A stretch of 64,000 nucleotides of DNA from Streptomyces katrae (GTDB taxonomy: Bacteria; Actinomycetota; Actinomycetes; Streptomycetales; Streptomycetaceae), in contig NZ_CP020042.1 in assembly GCF_002028425.1 (NCBI RefSeq), positions 7,291,560-7,355,559 of the forward strand, written 5' to 3'. The translations under genes and the position numbers were made by a program. Shown piece by piece: positions 42,978 through 51,842 of this stretch (position 1 is the stretch's first letter; each line of letters starts with the position of its first letter). The notes under the pieces are model-generated. The model was not told where the DNA came from, made no database searches, and saw nothing but the letters and a program-made list of their open reading frames with translations.

Positions 42978-44155
42978 CCTCGGGCCTCCACCGGAGCTGC
43001 GGCGGTGCCGGGCAGCGGCAGCCGCGCCGCCACCCGGAAGCCGCCCTCGGGACGGGGCCCGGCGCTGAGGCGTCCGTTCAGCAGGGCGACCCGCTCGCGC
43101 ATGCCCACGATGCCGAACCCGTGGGCCGGGCCGTCCTCGCCGGCGACGCCCCGCCCGTCATCGACGATTTCCACGGATAGTTCCCCGTCCCCGTAATCGA
43201 TGTGCACCCTGCAGTGACCGGTGCCCGCGTGGCGGACCACATTGGTCACCGCCTCCTGGACGATACGGTAGGCCGACAGTTCGATATCGGCCGGCAGCGG
43301 GCGCTGTTGCCCGTCGCGGCGCAGGTCCACGCGTACGCCGGCGTCCGCGGTCGCCGCCGCCAGCCGTTCGAGGTCCACCAGACCGGGCGACGGCGTGAGC
43401 GGTACCCGCCCCGAAGACTCCGGGTCCGGGTCGGCCTGGCGGAGCGCGACCAGCGTGCGTCGAAGGCCCGACAGGGTCTCCCGGCTGGTGGTTTCGATGG
43501 CGCGCAGAGCCTCGCGGGCCTCTTCGGGCTGCGTTCGGATGACCCGGCTCCCGACCCCGGCCTGGATGGCGATGATGCCGATGCTGTGCGCGACCATATC
43601 GTGCAACTCCCTCGCGATCCTCAGTCGTTCGGCGACCACGGCTTCCGTCACCTCCTGCGCGCGCAGCTCCACCGCGTGCTCGCGCCGCTCCCGGCTCAGG
43701 AGACCGGCCGTGCAGGCCGCCGCCATCGCCAGGACGGCGAGCACGAGGTAGACGGTCATGGTGTCGCCGTGCGCGAAGCCGCCGACGAGCAGCATTTGGA
43801 CGACGAGGGTCGCGCCCACGGCGACGGCCGAAACCCGCCGTGCACGAGTCGCGACGATGAAGCCGAGGACGAGGTCCACCGCCAGATACGGCAGGAACTG
43901 GCCCTGGGACGAAGCCGACAGATCCACCTGGGCGGAGCGCGGGGGACACGCGAGCACCGCGGTGGAACCGAGGAGCGTCAGGGCCAGCGCCACGACCGGA
44001 CTCCGTCGCAGGACGCCCACGAGCAGGCCCGCCGCGAGCAGCGCCCCGATGCCGTGGACCGTGCCAGAGGCCCGCGGCCCGCCCCCTATGAGCAGACCCA
44101 CCGCGACCGCATAGAGGACGCCCCCCGCCCAGGCCACGGCCTTCGTTCGCATCAT
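42974..44155 (-). CDS. sensor histidine kinase (HisKA_3 type)
   Basis: The 393-residue membrane kinase has an N-terminal sensor of about five to six membrane helices in residues 1-165 (for example GGVLYAVAVGLLIGGG, LLAAGLLVGVLRRSP, VYLVLAVLAMAAACTAGLL). The dimerisation/phospho-acceptor motif ELHDMVAHSIGIIAIQAG places the phospho-His at HD, and the HATPase domain has SAYRIVQEAVTNVVRHAG and VEIVDDGRGV plus GFGIVGMRERV. With no large extracellular domain it resembles intramembrane-sensing kinases that detect cell-envelope-active compounds. I chose the first of two consecutive ATGs (44155). It is coupled to the response regulator downstream and divergent from an ABC transporter. Confidence 0.93.
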   Translation of the reverse strand: MMRTKAVAWAGGVLYAVAVGLLIGGGPRASGTVHGIGALLAAGLLVGVLRRSPVVALALTLLGSTAVLACPPRSAQVDLSASSQGQFLPYLAVDLVLGFIVATRARRVSAVAVGATLVVQMLLVGGFAHGDTMTVYLVLAVLAMAAACTAGLLSRERREHAVELRAQEVTEAVVAERLRIARELHDMVAHSIGIIAIQAGVGSRVIRTQPEEAREALRAIETTSRETLSGLRRTLVALRQADPDPESSGRVPLTPSPGLVDLERLAAATADAGVRVDLRRDGQQRPLPADIELSAYRIVQEAVTNVVRHAGTGHCRVHIDYGDGELSVEIVDDGRGVAGEDGPAHGFGIVGMRERVALLNGRLSAGPRPEGGFRVAARLPLPGTAAAPVEARG

Positions 44156-44380
44156 CGGCCGTGTGCCGTCTCGAGCCGGCGTGCCCGCGTCAGGGGAAGG
44201 GCGTGCCGTGCGACGTACGCGGGCAACGGAATGGTCGTCATGTCGTTCATTCCGCGAGGCTATCCAGCCGCCTGCCCCGCGTCGTCGTCCCCCGGGCGTA
44301 CGCCCACGGGCCAACCCGGCCGCACGGTTGCCGCCCACGGCCCCATGACCGGACGCGCCCCTCCAGGCAGCGTTGTCCCC

Positions 44381-45301
44381 GTGATCGAAGTACATGAACT
44401 CACCAAGCGCTACGGCGGCAAGACCGCCGTCGACCAGTTGTCCTTCACCGTGCGGCCGGGCCGGGTCACCGGCTTCCTCGGCCCCAACGGAGCCGGCAAG
44501 TCCACCACCCTGCGGATGATCCTCGGCCTGGAGTCGCCCACCGGCGGCGCCGCCACCGTCAGCGGAGTCCCCTTCAACAGCCACCGTCGCGGCCTGCGGC
44601 ACGTCGGAGCCCTCCTCGACGCAGGCCAGGTCCACGGCGGCCGCACCGCCACCGCGCACCTGTCCGCGCTGGCCCGCAGCAACGGGATCTCCCCGCGCCG
44701 GGTGGACGTGCTTCTGCACGACGTGGGCCTGGCCGAGGCGGCGAACCGCCGCATCGGCGGGTTCTCGCTGGGCATGAAGCAACGGCTCGGGGTCGCCACC
44801 GCCCTGCTCGGCGACCCGCCGGTGCTGATGTTCGACGAACCGGTCAACGGCATGGACCCCGAAGGCGTGCTCTGGATGCGCCGCCTCTTCCAGCGCCTCG
44901 CGGCCGAGGGACGCACGGTCTTCCTCTCCAGCCACCTCATGTCGGAGATGGAGAACACCGCCGACCACCTCGTCGTCATCGGCCGGGGCCGGCTGATCGC
45001 GGCCGAGTCGGTACGGGACTTCGCGGCCCGCAGCACCGGCGTCGGCGTGGTGGTGGGCACGCGGCAGGCAGCCGAGCTGACGGCGGTGCTGACCACCGCC
45101 GGCGCATCGGTCGAGCCGGAGGGATCGGCGGGCGCCGAAAGGCTCACCGTGACCGGACTGCCGGCGGACCGGATCGCCGCGCTCGCCTTCACGAACGGAA
45201 TCCTGCTGAACGAGCTGACCACCCGAACCGCCTCGCTGGAGGAGGCCTTCATGGAACTCACCGCCGACAGCGTCGAATACCAGGCAGGACAGCCCCGATG
45301 A
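44381..45301 (+). CDS. ABC transporter ATP-binding protein (drug-efflux/bacitracin type)
   Basis: The 306-residue ATPase has Walker A GPNGAGKST (about 37-45), signature FSLGMKQRLGVA in place of LSGGQ, Walker B PVLMFDEPVNGMDP, and the switch His in VFLSSHLMSEME. The ~80-residue C-terminal extension is that of the BcrA/DrrA/YxlF export group. The GTG at 44381 (VIEVHELTKRYGG) fits the family's N-terminus; an upstream ATG at 44345 would add 12 residues. Its stop overlaps the permease start (ATGA). It diverges from the two-component system. Confidence 0.94.
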   Translation: MIEVHELTKRYGGKTAVDQLSFTVRPGRVTGFLGPNGAGKSTTLRMILGLESPTGGAATVSGVPFNSHRRGLRHVGALLDAGQVHGGRTATAHLSALARSNGISPRRVDVLLHDVGLAEAANRRIGGFSLGMKQRLGVATALLGDPPVLMFDEPVNGMDPEGVLWMRRLFQRLAAEGRTVFLSSHLMSEMENTADHLVVIGRGRLIAAESVRDFAARSTGVGVVVGTRQAAELTAVLTTAGASVEPEGSAGAERLTVTGLPADRIAALAFTNGILLNELTTRTASLEEAFMELTADSVEYQAGQPR

Positions 45302-46140
45302 CCACACCCCTAGCCCCCCTCACCCCCCTCGCGACCTCTCCGGCCACGTCCCCCGACGAGCCGCCCGCCCGCTTCCTCGACCTCATCGCCTCCGAGTGGA
45401 TCAAGACACGGTCCCTGCGCTCCACTCCGTGGGCCCTCGCGCTCATCACCCTGTTCGTCATCGGGTCCGCCGCCGTGGCCACCCTGGCGGACAAGGCCGC
45501 GGGCTCCGAACCCGCTGATTTCCTGGCCTACGACGCCTACCCGGCGACCGGTTACATGACGCTGACGCTCGTCGCCGGCAGCATGGGTGCCCTCACCGTC
45601 GTGAACGAGTACGGCAGCGGCCTGATCCGCACCACCACCGTGGCCGTCCCCGACCGTGGAGCGGTGGTACTGGCCAAGGCGGTCGTCACCGCCGCGCTGT
45701 GGACCACGGTGGGCACGGCCGCCTCCCTCGGATCCTTCCTGGTCTCCCAGGCCGTCCTTCAGCGGCACGATGCCGGAGTCGCCCTCACCCACCCCGATGT
45801 GCTCCGGCCGCTGCTGGCCTCCGCGCTGCTGGCTCCGGTGTGCGCCCTGGTCGGCCTGGGCTTCGGCGTCCTGCTCCGGCACACCGCCGGGACCGTGCTC
45901 ACCAGCGTCTTCACCCTGCTGATGCTGCCCACCATGTTCTCGGAGAGCAACCGCTGGTCGGCGGACGTCAGGCACGCGATGGTCTCGGCCGCCTGGACGC
46001 GTCTGGTGCGGATCGGGGAACCGGGTCCGGGATCCCTGGGCTACACCGCCACGCTCCCGGGCTCCTGGATCGTGTACGCCCTCTGGCCTCTGGCCACGCT
46101 CGCCCTCGCGGTGGCCGCCGTACGACACCGCGACGTCTGA
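45298..46140 (+). CDS. ABC-2 type transporter permease
   Basis: The 280-residue integral membrane protein has a Pro/Thr-rich cytoplasmic N-terminus (1-25), the IASEWIKTRSLRSTPWAL entry helix usual for YxlG/BcrB-like permeases, and about six helices (notably ALITLFVIGSAAVATLA, VLAKAVVTAALWTTVGTAAS, LLASALLAPVCALVGLGFGV). It is translationally coupled to the ATPase by an ATGA overlap. The pair should form a small-molecule or peptide exporter controlled by the adjacent two-component system. Confidence 0.92.
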   Translation: MTTPLAPLTPLATSPATSPDEPPARFLDLIASEWIKTRSLRSTPWALALITLFVIGSAAVATLADKAAGSEPADFLAYDAYPATGYMTLTLVAGSMGALTVVNEYGSGLIRTTTVAVPDRGAVVLAKAVVTAALWTTVGTAASLGSFLVSQAVLQRHDAGVALTHPDVLRPLLASALLAPVCALVGLGFGVLLRHTAGTVLTSVFTLLMLPTMFSESNRWSADVRHAMVSAAWTRLVRIGEPGPGSLGYTATLPGSWIVYALWPLATLALAVAAVRHRDV

Positions 46141-46722
46141 ACGTGCCCCCGAGCCCGCCGTAGCCGTACGAGTCCCGACTCCTCACGCCAACTGGGGGAG
46201 CCGCCCCACGGACGGGATGCACACACGCAGGTCAGCAGGGCCCTGCCCGGCTCTACGACCGCATGGCGCGCGAGCCGGAGCTCAGGGTGGTGCCGGCCGG
46301 GGAGCGGGGGAGCGCGATGACCTGGCCGTGTCCGGCCACGCCTTCTGGCGTGAGTGCCCGCGGACCCCGCAGGCACGGGCGGCCCTGCGGCGGGCCGCAG
46401 CCGCCGCCGCGCCGGGCGCAGAAAAGGGTATCCGGGTGCGCTACACCGGCGGCCGGTTCGTCATCAACGACCCAAACAGCACCTGAGAGCCGGCCCCCTC
46501 CGGGCTGCGGGGCGCGGGGAGTCACTGGGGCCGCTGAATGCCCGTCAGGCCGAAAGGCTCCAACGCTCCTGAACCGGCCGGAACGGATCACGAGCGTTTC
46601 GGTCATTGGGGGGAGATGCTCTTGTCGACCACGGCCCTGGAAGCGTCGAAGCGCAGGCAATCGATGCCGCTGAACGCGGGCAGTGACCGGCGGAGCCACT
46701 CGGTGGGGCACGGTGAAGCAGG
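46141..46722. other. 582-bp region with a short coding scrap
   Basis: No intact gene is supported. Near 46345-46486 the plus-strand frame ECPRTPQARAALRRAAAAAA then GIRVRYTGGRFVINDPNST, ending in TGA, looks like the tail of a lost gene. The remaining frames are shadows. Confidence 0.35.
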
Positions 46723-47172
46723 GATGATGCCTCCGCGGCGACCCACCTTGAGCTCTTCGCGGACTACTTCCAGATCCACGCCCCGGATGAGGGAGCCGAA
46801 GGAGATTTCAGCGGCGTGCGGACCGAACAGGCCGTCGTGGACGGGCTGGGCGTCATTGAAGATGCCCTGGCCATCGACACCGCCGTCAACGACACCGTGG
46901 CGGTCAGTGTCCATGTCCTCGCAGATCAGCCACACGATGACAGCGACGACTTCGACCACGTCGTCGAGGCGAGCCTCCACGCGCTCTCGGGACGGTTCAT
47001 CGTGATGGGCTGCACCGACTACCTCGACGACCCAGCACGATTCGAAGTGCCCGCAGGCTGGACCCGAACCCGGGTCTCTCGGCGGAACCTCGCCTCTGCC
47101 GTCCGCCGGCTCGAGTCAGACGAGGAGCCAGAGGCGACCGAGGAAGTCCGGTCGCACACCAAGTGCACCTAG
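46723..47172 (+). pseudogene. conserved hypothetical gene truncated by the IS1182 element
   Basis: The plus-strand frame reads THLELFADYFQIHAPDEGAE, VVDGLGVIEDALAIDTAVND, VVEASLHALSGRFIVMGCTD and FEVPAGWTRTRVSRRNLASA, a conserved Streptomyces protein of unknown function. At the 3' end the last codons (HTKCT) run straight into the insertion sequence, whose CTAG border supplies the TAG stop at 47170-47172, so the C-terminus is lost. At the 5' end there is an in-frame TGA at 46714 and no start codon before the first conserved residues. Translation could only begin at GTG 46816, which omits about 30 residues. Confidence 0.8.
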
Positions 47173-48884
47173 AAGACTGATGAAGATCTTGTTGAGGGGC
47201 CGTCCGGCCGTAGGCCGGGCGGCCCCTCTGGTTATGTGATGGCCGGTGCGAGGTGCCAGGTGCCGCCTGTGTGAGTGAGTCCGAGGTTGATCAGGCGGCG
47301 GAGGTTGAGGGCGGCTGCTCGGGTGTGGAGCCAGGCGTTGTTGCTGATGGTGCCCCGGTAGCGGAGTCGGCGGTTGCCGTGGTGGACGAGCCAGGCGACG
47401 GCACGTTCGACTGGTGGCCGCCAGCGGCGGTAGTCGGCCTGCCAGGCGGGGTCGGTGGCGGCCTGGCGGCGGGCCGCGGCTTGGAGATCGTGGTGGGGGC
47501 GGATGGTCAGGACGCGTCCGGCTTTGGCCTTGGTGCACTGCTCACGCAGCGGGCATCGGGTGCACACGTTCCCGAAGACGGCCCTGCGCTGGTGGTGGCG
47601 GCCGCCGGGCTCGGACAGGCCGACGGTGTGGCCTTGGGGGCAGGTCACGGTGGCGGCGGAGGTGTCGATGGCGAAGTCGTCGAGGGTGAAGCCGTCTGGG
47701 ACGGCCGGCCGCAGCGGGGCGGGTTTGAGGAACAGCCGGTGTCCGGCCTCTTCGAGGGCCTGGCGGGCGTCGCCGGTGGAGTAGGCGGTGTCACCGAAGG
47801 CGTCCACCGGGGTGTCCTCCTCGGCCAGCAGTTCAAGGCCGACGGCTGCCTCGTGGTGCTCTGGCCCGGCCCCGGGCCGCAGGGCGACGGCGGTGTATAA
47901 CCCGGTCTCCGGCTCGACGGCGAGGTGGGCCTTGTATCCGTCCTGCTGATGGGAGCGGGTCTTGTGGATGTGCCGGGACTCGGGGTCGACGGTGGAGATC
48001 ATCCGGTCCGGGGCGGTCCCTTGGGTGATGCGCCAGCGGCCGTCACGGCCGTCGGAGTCCTCGGCCGGTTCCACGTCCTGCCCGGCGACCAGCGCGAGGA
48101 TGCCGACCGCGTTCGCTGCCTTCTCGCCCAGTTCCTGCTCGGGCAGATGCCCGAGCAGTCTGACCGCGTCGCCGACGAGCGCGTCGACCAGGTTGGCTCG
48201 TGCCTGGGCATCGTTCCAGGTGATGCGGGGTTTGCCCGGGTCGGTGTAGTCGTGGGCGGTGCACTGCGCGGCGGCAGCCTCGGCGCCGCCGGGGACTTCC
48301 CGGATCACCACCCGGATGGCGCCGATGATCTGGGTGACGGTGTCCTGGGTGGCGACCGCGTCGTCCAGCACGGTGGAGTCCAGTGCCCGCCGGTGCTTGC
48401 CCCTGAGGACACCGGTGGCCTTCACGACCTCCCGCACGGCCTCGAAGGCCCGGTTCGGGCTGGTGGAGCGGGCCAGCCGGCGCCGGAAGTACGCCAGAAG
48501 CGACGGGTCGAACGCGGTGTCATGCAGTCCCAGCCCGCACGCGGCCTTCCACCGCAGGTCACACCGCAGTTCCTGGACCGTCTCGAAGTCCGACATGCCG
48601 TGCAGGGCCTGCAATGTGATCGCCGCGGCCAGAATCTGCGGCGGCATGGACGGCCGCCCGTTCGCCGACGGATACATGTCCGCGAACATCGCCGCGGGGA
48701 ACAACCGGCCACGGTGCTCGGCCAGGAACGCGAACACACTCCCAGCCGGAATCAACTCCCGGCACGTCGCCCACACATCAGGTCCGACCGTCTCCCCGAC
48801 CCACTCCCCTTGAACCACAACACGAGTCTGGCCCCACCGCTGACGCGGCGGGGCCAGAACCCAACATCTTCATCAGTCTTCTAG
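47169..48884 (-). mobile_element. IS1182-family insertion sequence, apparently intact
   Basis: The element is bounded by CTAG at both ends (47169-47172 and 48881-48884), consistent with a palindromic target duplicated on insertion. Just inside are perfect 15-bp terminal inverted repeats: AAGACTGATGAAGAT at 47173-47187 and its reverse complement at 48866-48880. One full-length transposase gene fills it. Total length is about 1.7 kb, normal for IS1182 elements. The left end truncates a conserved hypothetical gene; the right end abuts an IS5-type terminus. Confidence 0.93.
47232..48818 (-). CDS. IS1182-family transposase
   Basis: The 528-residue protein has the IS1182 layout. The N-terminal DUF772-like domain has LFPAAMFADMYPSANGRPSM and LRCDLRWKAACGLGLHDTAF. 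A DDE catalytic core follows (ALDSTVLDDAVATQDTVTQI with the first Asp, VDAFGDTAYSTGDARQAL with the second), then a Cys-rich insertion (VTCPQGHTVG and NVCTRCPLREQCTKAKAGR). The C-terminal catalytic block is RPPVERAVAWLVHHGNRRLR YRG, with the Glu of the triad. It is open throughout with a start just inside the right inverted repeat, so the element is probably still capable of transposition. Confidence 0.95.
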   Translation of the reverse strand: MVQGEWVGETVGPDVWATCRELIPAGSVFAFLAEHRGRLFPAAMFADMYPSANGRPSMPPQILAAAITLQALHGMSDFETVQELRCDLRWKAACGLGLHDTAFDPSLLAYFRRRLARSTSPNRAFEAVREVVKATGVLRGKHRRALDSTVLDDAVATQDTVTQIIGAIRVVIREVPGGAEAAAAQCTAHDYTDPGKPRITWNDAQARANLVDALVGDAVRLLGHLPEQELGEKAANAVGILALVAGQDVEPAEDSDGRDGRWRITQGTAPDRMISTVDPESRHIHKTRSHQQDGYKAHLAVEPETGLYTAVALRPGAGPEHHEAAVGLELLAEEDTPVDAFGDTAYSTGDARQALEEAGHRLFLKPAPLRPAVPDGFTLDDFAIDTSAATVTCPQGHTVGLSEPGGRHHQRRAVFGNVCTRCPLREQCTKAKAGRVLTIRPHHDLQAAARRQAATDPAWQADYRRWRPPVERAVAWLVHHGNRRLRYRGTISNNAWLHTRAAALNLRRLINLGLTHTGGTWHLAPAIT

Positions 48885-48955
48885 GGCGTGTTGTGAAAGT
48901 GCTGGTCACAGCCACTCGTTGATGACTGTGACCAGCACGTTGGCCTCGAAACGAA
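48885..48955 (-). mobile_element. terminal remnant of an IS5-type element
   Basis: Read leftward, the last residues RFEANVLVTVINEWL and a TGA, followed by the 20-odd terminal bases, match the end of the IS5-type element at 51230-51303 almost base for base but in inverted orientation. Only about 70 bp are left. The IS1182 element inserted at its CTAG terminus. Confidence 0.85.
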
Positions 48956-49000
48956 GTGACCGGGCTGTTGCGGCTGGGCGAGCCAGTCGGCCGGGCCCGG

Positions 49001-49846
49001 CTACTTCGGGCGGTTGGCGGTGACCAGCCAGGCAGGGGTGCGCAGCCGCAGTGCACCGTTCTCCTCGTGGATGCCGAGGATGTCTGTGAGTGTCTGGCGG
49101 GCGCGGTCTTGGACCTGTTGTTCGACCTGGCTGGTCAGGTGGCGTCCGGGGCCGGAGTTCAGCAGGAAGGCGGCAGCGTCGGCGGCGTTCTGGCCCCACG
49201 TCCCGTACGCGTCCACGCGCACGACGTCGATGTGCTCGAATCCGGCGGCGGACAGTATCTCGCCGGTGCGGTCCGGGTCCGCCAGGGCGAACATTCCCGG
49301 GCTTCCCGGTGCGCCGAATTCTCCGACGGGCAGGATGTCGCGCAGTGCCGCGACGGCCTGAAGCCACTCGTTGTCCTCGGCCCCGGCCGCGCAGAGGAAC
49401 GCCGTGCGGCCCCCGGGGCGCAAGGCGTGCCGGATGTTGGTGAAGGCGGCAACGGGGTCGGCGAAGAACATCACTCCGAAGCGGCTGATCGAGACGTCGA
49501 ACACGCCTGGCTCAAAGGCGTGGGCCTGGGCGTCTCCTTGCTCGAAGGCCACGTTGGGGATGTTCTCGCGCTGCGCGGTCTCGCGTGCGCGCGCCAGCAT
49601 CGGTGCCGACAGGTCCAGGCCCAGGACCTGGCCGTTTCGGGCCCGGCGTGCTGCCAGTCTGGTTGTGCACCCGGTTCCGCAGCCAATGTCCAGGACGCGG
49701 TCGCGCTCTTGGATCGCGGCGGCGGCGAGCAGGGGTTCGTTGAAGCCGGCGTTCACGGCGTCCCAGCGGTCCTGGTTTTGGGCCCAGTGGTTGCCCTCGT
49801 ACCCGTTCCACGCTTGTGCCTGGTCGGTGTTGACGATGTGTTGCAT
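49001..49846 (-). CDS. class I SAM-dependent methyltransferase
   Basis: The 281-residue protein is a UbiE-like methyltransferase: motif I VLDIGCGTGCTTRLAA (about residues 51-66), motif II VLGLDLSAPML, motif III VAFEQGDAQAHAF and motif IV FDVSISRFGVMFFADP. The C-terminal ~90 residues form a substrate cap. The ATG at 49846 lies close to a duplicated TetR-type operator, and a TetR gene diverges from it, so expression is probably repressed until an inducer arrives. The substrate is unknown. A regulator-controlled small-molecule methyltransferase flanked by IS ends suggests transferred detoxification or tailoring (inference). Confidence 0.9.
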   Translation of the reverse strand: MQHIVNTDQAQAWNGYEGNHWAQNQDRWDAVNAGFNEPLLAAAAIQERDRVLDIGCGTGCTTRLAARRARNGQVLGLDLSAPMLARARETAQRENIPNVAFEQGDAQAHAFEPGVFDVSISRFGVMFFADPVAAFTNIRHALRPGGRTAFLCAAGAEDNEWLQAVAALRDILPVGEFGAPGSPGMFALADPDRTGEILSAAGFEHIDVVRVDAYGTWGQNAADAAAFLLNSGPGRHLTSQVEQQVQDRARQTLTDILGIHEENGALRLRTPAWLVTANRPK

Positions 49847-49883
49847 GCGGGGCCTCCTGCTGGATGCGGTGCTTGCTGGAACT

Positions 49884-49926
49884 AGTATGGGCGTGCGCCC
49901 AAACAGTATGGGCGTGCGCCCATACT
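49884..49926. promoter_or_regulatory. double palindromic operator between methyltransferase and TetR genes
   Basis: Two copies of AGTATGGGCGTGCGCCCA start 21 bp apart (49884 and 49905), two turns of the helix. Each is a dyad around a TG centre. The second is perfect over 10-bp arms (AGTATGGGCG and CGCCCATACT); the first is perfect over 6 bp. The position between divergent starts is that of a TetR autoregulatory operator. Confidence 0.92.
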
Positions 49927-49987
49927 GGCAATCCCTTGTGCGCCGGAGTGGGCCGCAATGCCGTACGACCCGTACCAGGAGAGGCCT

Positions 49988-50608
49988 ATGTCACCGCGTG
50001 GAGTAGCGATCCCCGACCTTCGCGACCGGCTCTTCGACGCCGCGGAACGGGTCCTGGCCCGAGAAGGCCCGGCCGCCCTGACCAGCAGAGCGATCACCGG
50101 CGAGGCGGCCTGCGCCAAGGGGCTGCTGCACGCGCATTTCGACGGCCTGGACGAGTTCGTCGCCGAGCTGGTCCTGGATCGGTTCGCGCGCACCGCGCGA
50201 CAGGCCGGTGGGCTCCCTGCGCGAGCAGGTCAGACCACGGTGGCCGACAACCTCGTCACGGTCGCGCTCGCGCTCCTGAACTCTCTGGACCCCGCAGTCA
50301 TCGGCCTGGCCATGACCCGCCCCGCCGCCTCCCTCCGGATTCGCCAGGCGCTGGAGGCCGGCGCGCCGGGCTTCACCGCGATCCAGGGCGCGATCGCTGC
50401 CTATCTGGACGCCGAACAGCGGCTCGGACGCCTCCCGGGCGGCACCGACACCTCCTCGATCGCGCTCGCCCTCGTCGGAACCGTCCACCACCTCCTGATG
50501 ACCAGCTGGTCCGACGTGCCGGACCCCCGCGAACAGGCGGAGCGACTAGTCACCGTACTCGTCGGTGCCGGACCCAGCGGTGCCGCGGCCACTGAGGACC
50601 TGCCGTAG
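49988..50608 (+). CDS. TetR family transcriptional repressor
   Basis: The 206-residue protein has a TetR HTH at residues 10-60 (DRLFDAAERVLAREGPAALT, then SRAITGEAACAKGLLHAHFD) and a helical ligand-binding domain after it (ALALLNSLDPAVIGLAMTRP, SIALALVGTVHHLLMTSWSD). The ATG at 49988 follows GGAGAGGCCT; an ATG ten codons upstream lacks a site. It diverges from the methyltransferase across the duplicated palindrome, which it should bind. It is followed after 30 bp by an IS5-type element. Confidence 0.93.
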   Translation: MSPRGVAIPDLRDRLFDAAERVLAREGPAALTSRAITGEAACAKGLLHAHFDGLDEFVAELVLDRFARTARQAGGLPARAGQTTVADNLVTVALALLNSLDPAVIGLAMTRPAASLRIRQALEAGAPGFTAIQGAIAAYLDAEQRLGRLPGGTDTSSIALALVGTVHHLLMTSWSDVPDPREQAERLVTVLVGAGPSGAAATEDLP

Positions 50609-51303
50609 AAGTGGATCAAGATCTGCGGTGATCACTCCATGGGGCGGGGAGATCTGACGAATAGCCAGTGGGCCCGGCTTGTGCCGTTGCTGCCGAAGGG
50701 AAAGAAGCGGGGCCGCCCGCCTGTATGGACGAGGCGGCAGTTGATAGACGGCATACGGTGGCGGACCCGGACCGGCGCCCCGTGGCGTGATGTGCCGGAC
50801 CGATATGGGCCGTGGGACCGGGCCTATGACTTGTTCCGGCGCTGGCAGCGGGACGGCACCTGGAAGTGCATCTTCACCCAGCTGCAGGCCCAGGCCGACG
50901 CGAAGGACCTGATCACTTGGGACATCAGCGTCGACTCGACCGTATGCTGGCCCACCAGCACGCCGCCGGGGCGGTGGAAACGCTCGCGGGGAGGCCTGAC
51001 CACCAAGCTCCACCTCTCGGTCGAGCAGGGACAGAAGCCCATGTCTATCGTGATCACCGCCGGGCAGCGCGTGACCAGATCCGCAACCGCAAGAAGCTCG
51101 GCTCCCGCGGAGGCCGCCCGCCGAAGTTCGACGAGGCCGACTACCGCGAGCGGCACGCTGTCGAGTGCGGAATCAATCGCCTCAAAAGGCACCGAGCCGT
51201 GGCTACTCGTTACGACAAACTCGCCGTTCGCTACGAAGCCACCGTCCTCGTCGCAGCCATCAACGAGTGGCTGTGACCAGCACTTTCACAACAGGCCCTA
51301 GGC
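50609..51303 (+). mobile_element. IS5-family element with internally deleted transposase
   Basis: The transposase begins with GRGDLTNSQWARLVPLLPKG and RQLIDGIRWRTRTGAPWRDV, then [17 protein letters not shown] (start about 50639). It continues to [10 protein letters not shown] in one frame. It then jumps, with a missing internal segment and a frame change at about 51070, to [20 protein letters not shown] and [19 protein letters not shown], ending at a TGA at 51274-51276. The deletion removes the middle of the DDE core, so the element is dead. Its right end matches the IS5 remnant at 48885-48955 in inverted orientation. Confidence 0.9.
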
Positions 51304-51377
51304 AGCCGGCCTCTCACACGGATGTCTTCACCGTGACTGCCGCGAAGCCGCTCGTACCTGCTCGTACAGAACGTTGC

Positions 51378-51800
51378 TCACCAGACCGCCGTCGCCCGGC
51401 GGGCGGTCTCAGCGCGCGGAGCCGGGGGTGGAGGGGGAGCCGCGGCGCCAGCCGTCTGGCCGGAGACGCAGTCGGCCGAATGGGCTGGTCGAGCGGGGGG
51501 ACCCGCATGAACTTCGGCCAACACGGCGGCGAGGAGCCCTGGGAAGCGAGCGTCCAGATCGGCGCGACGCAGAGCCATCAGACGTGCCTTTCCGATCCGC
51601 CGTGTCCGGGTGACCCCGGCTTCGCGCAGGATTCGCCAATGATTGGACAGCGTCGATCTGGGCACGTCCACGCCGTCCGGGCTGCACGCACTCTCACCGT
51701 CCTCGGCCATTCGGCGGACCAGTGCCAGCCGGACCGGATCGCCCAGGGCATGGAGCACCGCAGCCAGGTCCAAGTCCGCGTGGTCGTCAGGCTGTTCCAC
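51378..51800 (-). CDS. ArsR family transcriptional regulator
   Basis: The 140-residue protein has an ArsR winged helix at residues 8-90 (LAAVLHALGDPVRLALVRRM, VPRSTLSNHWRILREAGVTR, RRIGKARLMALRRADLDARF). It lacks the ELCVCDL-type metal-binding cysteines and so is probably a non-metal member. The C-terminal ~45 residues are Pro/Ala-rich and may be a by-product of the missing natural stop. The GTG at 51800 follows GAGGAGGG. It diverges from a VOC protein over a long dyad. Confidence 0.9.
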   Translation of the reverse strand: MEQPDDHADLDLAAVLHALGDPVRLALVRRMAEDGESACSPDGVDVPRSTLSNHWRILREAGVTRTRRIGKARLMALRRADLDARFPGLLAAVLAEVHAGPPARPAHSADCVSGQTAGAAAPPPPPAPRAETARRATAVW

Positions 51801-51842
51801 CGACCCTCCTCGTCTTCGCCCGTGTGACACCCGTAGTATGCA

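Noticed and set aside
43202..44380. Long open frame on the plus strand antisense to the histidine kinase
   Set aside because: It is in frame with the real ABC ATPase only from 44381; the upstream part is the antisense of a clear kinase gene.
50639..51276. IS5-type element as an active transposon
   Set aside because: The transposase has an internal deletion and frame change that remove part of the DDE core.
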